From the NCBI RefSeq assembly GCF_000708265.2, contig NZ_JCKI01000001.1:682001-746000 (forward strand): DNA of 64,000 bases, read 5' to 3'. The position numbers were made by a program, and so were the translations under genes. Of this stretch, positions 54,801 to 62,669 are shown piece after piece (within the stretch, counting starts at the first letter, position 1; each line of letters begins with the position of its first letter). The notes beneath the pieces are model-generated. The model saw only the letters and a program-made list of their open reading frames with translations, had not been told where the DNA came from and ran no database searches. Origin of the DNA: Pedobacter sp. R20-19. GTDB lineage: Bacteria > Bacteroidota > Bacteroidia > Sphingobacteriales > Sphingobacteriaceae.

Positions 54801-54977
54801 ATTAAAAATGCAAGCATTGCCCTGATTGGAAGAAATCTCTTCATGTTCAGACCAAGCGATAATATATATACCGACCCGGAAATTAACGTAGGAACTGGAA
54901 ATGCACAGGGTGTGAATAACTTAAATCAAACACCACCTACCCGCATTTATGGTTTCACTGCAACTATTGGCTTTTAA
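51868..54977 (+). pseudogene. SusC/RagA-type TonB-dependent receptor, split by a one-base frameshift
   Basis: Two overlapping frames (51868-53877 and, from the frame ending at 54977, the C-terminal third) make one SusC protein of about 1036 residues. Present are the signal peptide (1-22), a carboxypeptidase-like N-domain (RNITGKVVASNDGLPLPGVSV), the plug (QVRVVLRGNRSFTGNNQALLVLDG, ILKGANAAALYGSDASNGV) and the beta-barrel ending in TRIYGFTATIGF. The frame breaks at the A4 run 53808-53811: five A would give LKIRGGISKVYAVQIDPYKL and join both parts. SusC imports glycans or oligopeptides with SusD. The shift may be a real inactivation, phase variation or a base-calling error. Confidence 0.93.
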
Positions 54978-54994
54978 CAATTAATGAATAAAAC

Positions 54995-56497
54995 ATGAAA
55001 AAGAAATTAATATATGTGTTTACGGTATCAGCAATATTATTGTTTGGTGCCTGTAAAAAAGGTTTTTTAGATATTAACGATAACCCCAATAATGCTACAG
55101 TGGTAAAACCTGCATTGGTTTTAACCGGAGCCTTAAATAATACGGCGGCGTACACTACAGGCGGGTCTATTTTCTACAGTTTCGCAGCCCTGTGGATGAA
55201 CTACTGGATGACACCAGGTGGTGTTTCGGGTTGGTATGAAGAACGCTCTTATAACTTTACCACCAACTGGAGCGGCTCTACTACACTTTGGGCTAATCTT
55301 TATGATAATTTAAATGATTATGCCTATTTGGAAACGCAAAGTAAAGCTTCTGGTCAAAACTTTTTTATAGCAGTTGCCAAAACCATGAAAGCCTGGGATT
55401 ATCAATATCTGGTGGATTTTTATGGTAATGTACCTTATACCCAGGCATCAAAATCGGTGGTTTTCCTGAATCCAAAATATGATAAAGCACAGGATATTTA
55501 TGAAGATTTAGCGAAACAGCTTGATACTGCAGCTAATTTATTTAAAACAGCAACAGTTAGTCCTGCCGATGCCGGGGCCGATATATATGCGAAAGGAGAT
55601 GTTAAAAAGTGGGGTAAATTTGCCAATACTTTAAAGCTGCGCATTCTTTTGCGTCAGTCCGAAATGCCAGGCAGAGCACAATATATCAAAGATGAAATTG
55701 CTAAAATCACTGCAAATGGATTTGGTTACATCGCAACTGGTGAAGGTATCTTTAACAACCCAGGTTATCTGAATACGGCAGGGAAACAAAATCCTTTCTG
55801 GGCGGTTTACGGTTATGGTGTTGATGGAACAAGAACAGCATCACATGGTTATATGTTAGCCAGTTCTTATGGAATGAATTTCCTACAGGATAATGATGAC
55901 CCGAGATTAGGTAGATTGTACAATACCGTTAATGATGGTGCCGGAAGTACCTATGTGAGTTTGGTATGGGGGCAGGATGTTAACTTCGATCAAACCATTG
56001 TAACGGTTTCCAGTATCGGGAAAGGCGTATTAAAATCATACGATCAGTCTCAACCGATCATTACAGATTTTGAAAGTTTGTTTTTACAGGCTGAAGCTTC
56101 ACAAAGAGGGTACCTTACCAGCAGCGCTCAAAGTAACTACGAAGCAGCAGTAAAAGCGAACTTTGTATACCTGGGTTTAACTGAAGCTGAAGCAACCACT
56201 TATCTAACAGACCAGGATGTAGCAAACTGGACCAGCAACAGTGATAAAATTGCTTTAATTATTAAGCAAAAATGGGCTGCAATGAATGGTACCAATGCCA
56301 TAGAACCCTGGACAGATTACAGGCGTTTAGAGTTGCCTGCAGATATGCCGATTTCTATCGCCTCTACGGTAACCACTAAAAAGATTCCGGTGAGGATGCT
56401 ATATCCACAAAGGGAATATAACACCAATGCTGCAAATGTTATAGCAGAAGGTACAATTAATCAGTTTACTTCCAGAATTTTTTGGGATGTTAAATAA
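54995..56497 (+). CDS. SusD/RagB-family outer-membrane lipoprotein
   Basis: A 500-residue surface lipoprotein (signal 1-19, LLFGAC) of the SusD-like_2 group, helical TPR scaffold included: FLDINDNPNNATVVKPALVL, AKTMKAWDYQYLVDFYGNVPYTQASK, KWGKFANTLKLRILLRQSEM, and the C-terminal NGTNAIEPWTDYRRLELP and YPQREYNTN. SusD binds the nutrient and closes over SusC. It lies 17 bases after the SusC gene. No glycoside hydrolase, sulfatase or sigma/anti-sigma pair adjoins, so the ligand cannot be told. Confidence 0.95.
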   Translation: MKKKLIYVFTVSAILLFGACKKGFLDINDNPNNATVVKPALVLTGALNNTAAYTTGGSIFYSFAALWMNYWMTPGGVSGWYEERSYNFTTNWSGSTTLWANLYDNLNDYAYLETQSKASGQNFFIAVAKTMKAWDYQYLVDFYGNVPYTQASKSVVFLNPKYDKAQDIYEDLAKQLDTAANLFKTATVSPADAGADIYAKGDVKKWGKFANTLKLRILLRQSEMPGRAQYIKDEIAKITANGFGYIATGEGIFNNPGYLNTAGKQNPFWAVYGYGVDGTRTASHGYMLASSYGMNFLQDNDDPRLGRLYNTVNDGAGSTYVSLVWGQDVNFDQTIVTVSSIGKGVLKSYDQSQPIITDFESLFLQAEASQRGYLTSSAQSNYEAAVKANFVYLGLTEAEATTYLTDQDVANWTSNSDKIALIIKQKWAAMNGTNAIEPWTDYRRLELPADMPISIASTVTTKKIPVRMLYPQREYNTNAANVIAEGTINQFTSRIFWDVK

Positions 56498-56507
56498 ATC
56501 AAGCAAA

Positions 56508-57404
56508 ATGATGAAAAATAAAAATATTTTTAATGGGCTTATTGCAATGCTATGCATGTTAAGTCTATCCTCTTGTTTAAAAAACAAAAACGAACAGCCA
56601 GATTTTTCTGCCACAACGCCTGTTGTAGAAATTCCTGTGGGCTCGCCAGTTGGTGATGGAAGTGTAAATTCATTAACCACTTCATTGATTCAGCAAGATA
56701 CGCCAAGCGAATATATGTTCTATATTAATTACGCTGCCGCGAATACAAAATCTACGGATATTACGGTGACTTTATCTGTTGATCCGGCTGTACTTGCCGC
56801 TTATAACGCAGCACACGCTTCAGATCCTGCCTTAACAATCGTTCCAGCCAGTGCTTTTACGATGCCGGTAACCATTACCATCCCGGCCAATCAACGCCGT
56901 GTACAGGTTCCTGTAAAATTCATCAGTAATGTGCTAAATCCGGCAATAGGCTATGGCCTTCCCGTTACCATAAAAGATGCATCAGGAGAAGTAATCAGTA
57001 AAAATTTCGGTTCGGTAGTGATCAAGGTTGCTGTTAGAAACAGGTATGATGGTAAATATAGTTTTAAAGGCTATGTATTCAGAGAAGGTGATCCTGTTTT
57101 AAGTGGTAATTTCAAAGGTTTAACTAAAGATTTACCTAGCAACGGTGCTACTGCTTTAGATTTTGGTCAGGTTTGGTCTAACGGTACAGGCGTTGGTGGT
57201 ATTGATGGTTTAACCATTAATGTTAATCCTACTACCAATAAAGTAACGATGAAAAGTACTGCAAATGCAACTTTGGTGAACGATCCGGCTTATGATAGCC
57301 GTTATGATCCGGCAACCAAAACTTTTTACATCTCTTTCAAATGGGGAGCAAGCCCTTCAAGTCGGGCTGCTACAGATACACTAACTTATGTGTCGCCGAG
57401 ATAG
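56508..57404 (+). CDS. DUF1735-domain surface lipoprotein
   Basis: A lipoprotein of about 298 residues (signal ending LSLSSC) with an N-terminal DUF1735 beta-sandwich (about 45-165; VTLSVDPAVLAAYNAAH, TIVPASAFTMPVTITIPANQRRVQVPVKF) and a C-terminal beta-rich domain (RYDGKYSFKGYVFREGD to the end). Such proteins sit next to SusCD and are thought to bind the same ligand at the cell surface. ATG at 56508 is preferred; ATG at 56487 overlaps the SusD end. The operon is closed by a hairpin. Confidence 0.86.
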   Translation: MMKNKNIFNGLIAMLCMLSLSSCLKNKNEQPDFSATTPVVEIPVGSPVGDGSVNSLTTSLIQQDTPSEYMFYINYAAANTKSTDITVTLSVDPAVLAAYNAAHASDPALTIVPASAFTMPVTITIPANQRRVQVPVKFISNVLNPAIGYGLPVTIKDASGEVISKNFGSVVIKVAVRNRYDGKYSFKGYVFREGDPVLSGNFKGLTKDLPSNGATALDFGQVWSNGTGVGGIDGLTINVNPTTNKVTMKSTANATLVNDPAYDSRYDPATKTFYISFKWGASPSSRAATDTLTYVSPR

Positions 57405-57428
57405 GAAATCATAATAAATCTTTTACCG

Positions 57429-57465
57429 AAAGCCTCAAGGATTAGTTTCTTTGGGGCTTTTTATT
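57429..57465 (+). terminator. Terminator of the SusC-SusD-DUF1735 operon
   Basis: AAAGCCTCAA (57429-57438) / TTGGGGCTTT (57451-57460), 10 base pairs with one G-U, followed by T residues. Confidence 0.75.
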
Positions 57466-57597
57466 GAAATAGGAACGTGATTTTGTTATGGACAGCAATG
57501 TGTGTAGTTATAGTCTCGCTTATATATCCAGGTCTGCTACTATTCAGGGTTTCTATTTGCCTAAATGCGCAGTGGAGATTATGTTTTATAAGAAAAG

Positions 57598-57641
57598 TCG
57601 TCATTGCTTCGTAGGCAAAAAAGCCAACTCGCAATGACAAC
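57598..57641. repeat. REP-like hairpin repeat
   Basis: GTCGTCATTGCTTCGTAGGC faces AACTCGCAATGACAAC across AAAAAAGCC; GTCATTGC / GCAATGAC pair. It is another member of the family at 36718-36858, between convergent genes. Confidence 0.6.
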
Positions 57642-57653
57642 TTCTTAATATTC

Positions 57654-60164
57654 TTATTCCTTTCCTAAATCTGCTGCTGCATTTTTGAATATCTCAGCCT
57701 GTTTCATCAGGTTCTTTTTATCATCTCCGCTTGCTGAACCAGCTTGCTTTGATTTGCCTTGGGCGGTGGCTTCATATGCTGATGAAAGTTGCTTGTTTAG
57801 GTAAGACTGCAACTTTAGTCTTTCAATGGCATCTTTAATATTTTTGACGCCCTTTTCCGTCACAGCCGGATTGGTGTTGGCCCTTAGGTATTGAAAGTAT
57901 TGGCCAATCACTGCAAAAACTTTGTTTCGGTCTCCCTTATCCATAATATCGGTATAAAATTGCTGGTGTTCATCTTTCGGGTCGCTAATGTAAAGTTCGG
58001 CAATTGAAGGCGCAATATGATCTTTCGTATCTTGATCCAGTGTTGATAATGTACTCAAACTTTCCTGCGGAGCGAGTTTTGCCAATCCGCTTACTCCCGC
58101 TGCAATAACACGATATGATCTATCTTTAAGACTTTCAGACATTAAATTTTTATAAGCCTGATCGCCAGTTTCTGCTAGTTTGGAAATTGCCGCCGATCTC
58201 ACTTCAGTATCCCGGTCTGTTTTGGCCAGCTGTAATAAAATTGGAAGCGCAGCAGCTTTAATTTGTGCATCTTCTAGATTTAATCCAGCAATACTCAAGG
58301 CACGTAAATCTCCTGATGGATCTTTTAAGCCCGCTAATAAAATCTGCTGACCGCTTTTTGCTTTGCTTTGCATAATGAATTGCAGTGCTTCGATTCTGTT
58401 GGCATAACTTGGTGCGTTTTTATATTGAAAGTAATAATCTTCAGCCACTTTATTGTCGTTTATTTCGCCAACGATAATTTTATCGGCATCAAAATCAATT
58501 AAATCTGGTTTGGCACTTACGTCAAACGAAAAAGTTTGTTCACGCTGGTCTATGGTGATTTCCTTTCTAATCTTTTTCCCGCCTACATAAATATCTACTT
58601 TAATTGGTAAAGTAAATGTTTGCACACTAGAATCTTGTGTTTGTTTTACTTTAATAGTAGCCTTTCCATTTTGATAGCCATAATCTACAGCTAAAATCGG
58701 GTGACCGCCATTGTAATACCATTGATTAAAGTAAGGACTCCAGTCTTTGCCAGTAATATCTTCCATCGCCAAACGCAGTTGATGGGTTTCGCCATTTTTA
58801 AAAGCATTTGTGGTTAAATATTTATTCAGTGATTGGTAAAAAGCTGCATCACCCATCTGATTTTTCAACGCATATAAGATCACTGAGCCTTTAGCATAAC
58901 TGACGTTATCAAACATATCTTCCTTATCTGCATAGTGAAAACGGGCTAAAACCGGGCTTTCTCCATTTTTGGTGGAGCTGATATAAGATTGAAGTTTTTC
59001 GTATCGTGATTTATCTTCTGCGTCTTTACCGGCATCATGTCCATGCCAGATAACCTCACCAAAAGTGGCAAAAGATTCGTTCATGGTTAAGTTAGACCAT
59101 GATTCTGCCGTTACATAATCTCCAAACCACTGGTGGAAGAGTTCGTGTGCAATGGTTCCTTCTTCATTGCCATCCAGTAATTCACGATCTGTTTTTTGGA
59201 TTTGTTCTCCGTGTAAGGTTGCCGTCGTATTTTCCATTGCACCTGATACATAATCTCTGGCCACCACTTGTGCATATTTATTCCAGGGATAATCTAAGCC
59301 TAAAGTTTCGCTATAAAACTTCATCATTTCTGGGGTTTTTCCAAAAATCTGTTTGGCGTAAGGCGCAAACTTAGGTTCCAGGTAATAGTTAACTTCTTTG
59401 CCTTTATAAGTGTCTTTTGTGATTTTAAAATCGCCAATAGCCATCATAAACAGGTAGGGCGAATGTGGCAAATCCATTTTCCATGTATCCGTTCTGGTGC
59501 CATCTGTGTTGGGTTTCTGGCTCACCAGTTTTCCATTGGATAGGGTAGTGTATTTCGATTTAACTGTCATCGAAATTTCCTGGGTAGTCTTTTGGTCTGG
59601 CTTATCTATGGTAGGGAACCAGGCTGAAGAAGATTCAGTTTCTCCTTGTGTCCAGATTTGAGTGGGTTTATCTTTATCCGTTCCGTCAGGATTGATGAAG
59701 TACAATCCTTTCGCATCCGTAATGGCAGCACTACCTTTTACCTTTAATTCATCCGGCTTTGCCGTATAAGCAATATAGATGGTATATTTTTCTTGTTTTG
59801 TATATTTTTTATTAAGTGTGATGAACAACTTATTGTCGTTATATACATATTTTAAAGGAGTGTTTCCTTTAGCGCCCACCAATGCAACGGTTTTGATATC
59901 CATTCCCTGTGCATCAAGGGTTAGGGAATCTGTCGGGTAAAAATGAGGCTTTAAGGTTACCCATTCTTTTCCGTTTAAATAGCGTTTTGCATAATCAAAG
60001 GAAACGTCTAATTTGGTATGGACCAAATCATTAATTTTAGTAGGGGTAACACGGTAGACAGATAAATTTTCGAGCTTTTCTGTAGATTTTTCCTGAGCTG
60101 AAAGATTACCTGCCATGAAAAAGCTAAGTAACAGTGCGCTGCAGGTGAGAAATTTACTATTCAT
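57654..60164 (-). CDS. M1-family aminopeptidase with C-terminal HEAT-like repeats
   Basis: An 836-residue exported zinc aminopeptidase: signal peptide (1-23, GNLSAQ), beta-rich N-domain, then the M1 signature GAMENTTATLHGEQ (substrate-binding GAMEN) and HELFHQWFGDYV with the zinc HELFH at 340-344 and the third ligand Glu in NLTMNESFATFGEV. Residues about 590-740 are helical repeats of HEAT type (LRALSIAGLNLEDAQIKAAAL, TEVRSAAISKLAETG), as in other Bacteroidota M1 proteins. TACATTTG at 60239-60232 on the minus strand could be its -7 element. It should free N-terminal amino acids from peptides outside the cytoplasm. Confidence 0.94.
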   Translation of the reverse strand: MNSKFLTCSALLLSFFMAGNLSAQEKSTEKLENLSVYRVTPTKINDLVHTKLDVSFDYAKRYLNGKEWVTLKPHFYPTDSLTLDAQGMDIKTVALVGAKGNTPLKYVYNDNKLFITLNKKYTKQEKYTIYIAYTAKPDELKVKGSAAITDAKGLYFINPDGTDKDKPTQIWTQGETESSSAWFPTIDKPDQKTTQEISMTVKSKYTTLSNGKLVSQKPNTDGTRTDTWKMDLPHSPYLFMMAIGDFKITKDTYKGKEVNYYLEPKFAPYAKQIFGKTPEMMKFYSETLGLDYPWNKYAQVVARDYVSGAMENTTATLHGEQIQKTDRELLDGNEEGTIAHELFHQWFGDYVTAESWSNLTMNESFATFGEVIWHGHDAGKDAEDKSRYEKLQSYISSTKNGESPVLARFHYADKEDMFDNVSYAKGSVILYALKNQMGDAAFYQSLNKYLTTNAFKNGETHQLRLAMEDITGKDWSPYFNQWYYNGGHPILAVDYGYQNGKATIKVKQTQDSSVQTFTLPIKVDIYVGGKKIRKEITIDQREQTFSFDVSAKPDLIDFDADKIIVGEINDNKVAEDYYFQYKNAPSYANRIEALQFIMQSKAKSGQQILLAGLKDPSGDLRALSIAGLNLEDAQIKAAALPILLQLAKTDRDTEVRSAAISKLAETGDQAYKNLMSESLKDRSYRVIAAGVSGLAKLAPQESLSTLSTLDQDTKDHIAPSIAELYISDPKDEHQQFYTDIMDKGDRNKVFAVIGQYFQYLRANTNPAVTEKGVKNIKDAIERLKLQSYLNKQLSSAYEATAQGKSKQAGSASGDDKKNLMKQAEIFKNAAADLGKE

Positions 60165-60286
60165 TTTTTATGATTTTATGGGTCAGTTATCTTTAAAACA
60201 ACATCTAAATTATTGTGATAAAGTAAAGACTCAAATGTACCCGCTTTCTCTTAATTTTTTGTTTTTTTGTGTAAATCGTTAGATAT

Positions 60287-61828
60287 ATGAAGACAGATAT
60301 TCAATCCATTTTGGATCAGTTAGGCGTAAAAGCCGATAATGCTGCTTTTAGTACAGGAAGTAATTGGGGTGGGGTTTCAAATATAGAATCGCTGGAAAGT
60401 TTTTCTCCTGTTGACGGAAAATTAATTGCTTCTGCCAAGGTTGCCACTGCTGAAGACTATAACCAGGTGGTGGAAAAAGCTCAGTCAGCATTTTCGGAAT
60501 GGCGAACCGTTCCGGCGCCAAAACGTGGCGATATCATGCGTCAGTTTGGAGATGCCTTAAGGACAAATAAAGATGCATTGGGAACACTTGTTTCTTATGA
60601 AATGGGTAAAAGTTTGCAGGAAGGTTTCGGTGAAGTGCAGGAAATGATTGATATCTGCGATTTTGCGGTAGGATTATCGCGCCAGTTATATGGCTTAACC
60701 ATGCATAGCGAACGCCCAAATCACCGCATGTATGAACAATGGCATCCACTGGGGATTGTTGGCATTATTTCAGCATTTAATTTTCCAGTTGCGGTTTGGA
60801 GTTGGAATGCCGCTTTAGCTTTAGTTTGTGGCAATGTATGTATCTGGAAGCCTTCAGAAAAAACGCCTTTAACAGCAATTGCTTGTCAGCATATTATTGC
60901 TAAAATATTTAAGGCCAATGATATTGCAGACGGAGTTTGTAATCTGGTTTTGGGTGATAGAGCAGTGGGAGAGGTGATGGCCAATGATGGCCGTGTGGCA
61001 TTAATTTCTGCAACAGGTTCTACCCGTATGGGGAAAGAAGTTGCTGCGGCCGTGGGTGCCCGCCTGGGCAAGACTTTATTGGAATTGGGTGGTAATAATG
61101 CTATTATTATTTCAGAACATGCTGATTTAGATATGAGTTTAATCGGTGCTGTTTTTGGTGCGGTTGGTACAGCTGGTCAGCGTTGCACCTCTACCAGAAG
61201 ATTAATTATTCAGGAAAATGTTTACGATGCCTTTAAAGAAAAATTAGTGAAGGCTTATGATCAGTTGCGCATTGGTGATCCACTGGATCAAAGCAATCAC
61301 GTAGGTCCGTTGATTGATCAGGATGCTGTGGCTGCATATTTGGATTCGATTCAGAAATGTAAAGCCGAAGGCGGTAAATTTATTGTGGAAGGTGGTGTGT
61401 TAACAGGCGATCATTACAGCAGTGGGTGTTATGTAAAGCCATGTATTGCAGAAGTGAAAAATGATTATAAAATTGTGCAGCATGAAACATTTGCGCCAAT
61501 TTTGTACCTGATTAAATATAAAACTTTAGCAGAAGCAATTGCTTTACAAAACGGTGTTCCTCAAGGTTTATCCTCTGCAATCATGACCTTGAATTTAAGA
61601 GAAGCTGAATTGTTTCTGTCATCAAAAGGATCTGATTGCGGCATTGCAAATGTAAATATTGGGACATCTGGAGCCGAAATTGGAGGTGCATTTGGTGGTG
61701 AAAAGGAAACTGGTGGAGGAAGAGAAAGTGGATCTGATGCCTGGAGGACTTATATGCGCAGGCAAACAAACACCATTAATTACTCGAATACTTTGCCATT
61801 GGCGCAGGGAATTAAGTTTGATTTGTAA
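60287..61828 (+). CDS. ALDH7-type aldehyde dehydrogenase (aminoadipate-semialdehyde type)
   Basis: A 513-residue NAD-dependent dehydrogenase. The catalytic Cys300 is in GTAGQRCTSTRR and the general base Glu266 in LLELGGNNAI. The wording NFPVAVWSWNAALALVCGN and GAEIGGAFGGEKETGGGRESGSDAWRTYMRRQT is that of ALDH7/antiquitin, which oxidises alpha-aminoadipate semialdehyde in lysine breakdown and also betaine aldehyde in some species. No other lysine-catabolic gene adjoins. A hairpin separates it from the SDR gene. Confidence 0.92.
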   Translation: MKTDIQSILDQLGVKADNAAFSTGSNWGGVSNIESLESFSPVDGKLIASAKVATAEDYNQVVEKAQSAFSEWRTVPAPKRGDIMRQFGDALRTNKDALGTLVSYEMGKSLQEGFGEVQEMIDICDFAVGLSRQLYGLTMHSERPNHRMYEQWHPLGIVGIISAFNFPVAVWSWNAALALVCGNVCIWKPSEKTPLTAIACQHIIAKIFKANDIADGVCNLVLGDRAVGEVMANDGRVALISATGSTRMGKEVAAAVGARLGKTLLELGGNNAIIISEHADLDMSLIGAVFGAVGTAGQRCTSTRRLIIQENVYDAFKEKLVKAYDQLRIGDPLDQSNHVGPLIDQDAVAAYLDSIQKCKAEGGKFIVEGGVLTGDHYSSGCYVKPCIAEVKNDYKIVQHETFAPILYLIKYKTLAEAIALQNGVPQGLSSAIMTLNLREAELFLSSKGSDCGIANVNIGTSGAEIGGAFGGEKETGGGRESGSDAWRTYMRRQTNTINYSNTLPLAQGIKFDL

Positions 61829-61841
61829 GGAAATGATTTGG

Positions 61842-61878
61842 ATAGCGTTACCAACTTTTCAAAAGTGAGTAACGCTAT
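61842..61878 (+). promoter_or_regulatory. Compound hairpin between the aldehyde dehydrogenase and SDR genes
   Basis: Outer stem ATAGCGTTAC (61842-61851) / GTAACGCTAT (61869-61878), internal CA/GA mismatch, inner stem ACTTTT-C-AAAAGT (61854-61866). It ends 15 bases before the SDR start and lacks a T-run. Confidence 0.55.
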
Positions 61879-61893
61879 ATTAATAAGATAACC

Positions 61894-62610
61894 ATGGAAA
61901 ATATATCAGGAAAAAATGCAATCATCACCGGTGCAGGTAAAGGTATTGGAAAAGCTATCGCAACCGCTTTGGCACAGGAAGGCGTAAACGTAGCCTTAGT
62001 TGGCAGAACAAAAAAACATTTAGATGAACTGGCTGAAGAGTTAAAACAGTATAATGTAAAAATAGCTGTTGCAACCATGGATGTCAGTGATATCCATTCG
62101 GTAAACAATGCCATAGAACTGGTTAAAGGGGAATTGGGTTTTATCGAAATTTTGATCAATAATGCAGGTGTGGGTAAGTTTGGTAAATTCTTAGAGATGG
62201 AAATAGCAGACTGGGAACAGATTATTCAAACTAACTTAATGGGCACTTATTATGTAACCCGTGCAGTTGTGCCAGAAATGATTGAAAAGCAAACTGGTGA
62301 CATTATTAGCATTTCGAGCTCTTCGGCATTTAGCCCGGCGGCTGTAACCAGTGCATATTCGGCCTCTAAAGCTGCGGTTAATGCTTTTTCTGTTTCATTG
62401 ATGCAGGAAATGAGAAAACACAACATCAGGGTAACGGCCTTATCGCCCAGTACCACGGCAACGGATATGGCCATTGATTTAAAACTTACCGATGGTAATC
62501 CTGATAAGGTGATGCAACCAGAGGATATAGCAGAACTGATTATTGCCCAATTGAAACTTAACAGAAGGGTGTTTGTAAAAGATGCAGCCGTTTGGTCTAC
62601 TAATCCGTAA
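61894..62610 (+). CDS. Short-chain dehydrogenase/reductase, FabG-like
   Basis: A 238-residue classical SDR. It has the cofactor motif [21 protein letters not shown], the catalytic serine in [10 protein letters not shown] and [11 protein letters not shown] (YxxxK). The arginine in [11 protein letters not shown] after the second strand suggests NADPH. It resembles 3-oxoacyl-ACP reductases, but the context does not suggest fatty acid synthesis, so the substrate is open. It lies 65 bases after the ALDH7-type gene with a hairpin between. Confidence 0.9.
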   Translation: MENISGKNAIITGAGKGIGKAIATALAQEGVNVALVGRTKKHLDELAEELKQYNVKIAVATMDVSDIHSVNNAIELVKGELGFIEILINNAGVGKFGKFLEMEIADWEQIIQTNLMGTYYVTRAVVPEMIEKQTGDIISISSSSAFSPAAVTSAYSASKAAVNAFSVSLMQEMRKHNIRVTALSPSTTATDMAIDLKLTDGNPDKVMQPEDIAELIIAQLKLNRRVFVKDAAVWSTNP

Positions 62611-62617
62611 AAAAGAA

Positions 62618-62656
62618 AGGGGGGTGTTTATTTTCTCATGATACATCCCCCTTCCA
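62618..62656. terminator. Terminator between convergent genes
   Basis: GGGGGGTGT (62619-62627) / ACATCCCCC (62643-62651), nine pairs with one G-U, A residues before it and AT-rich sequence after it. Confidence 0.65.
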
Positions 62657-62669
62657 AAATAGTTTTACA

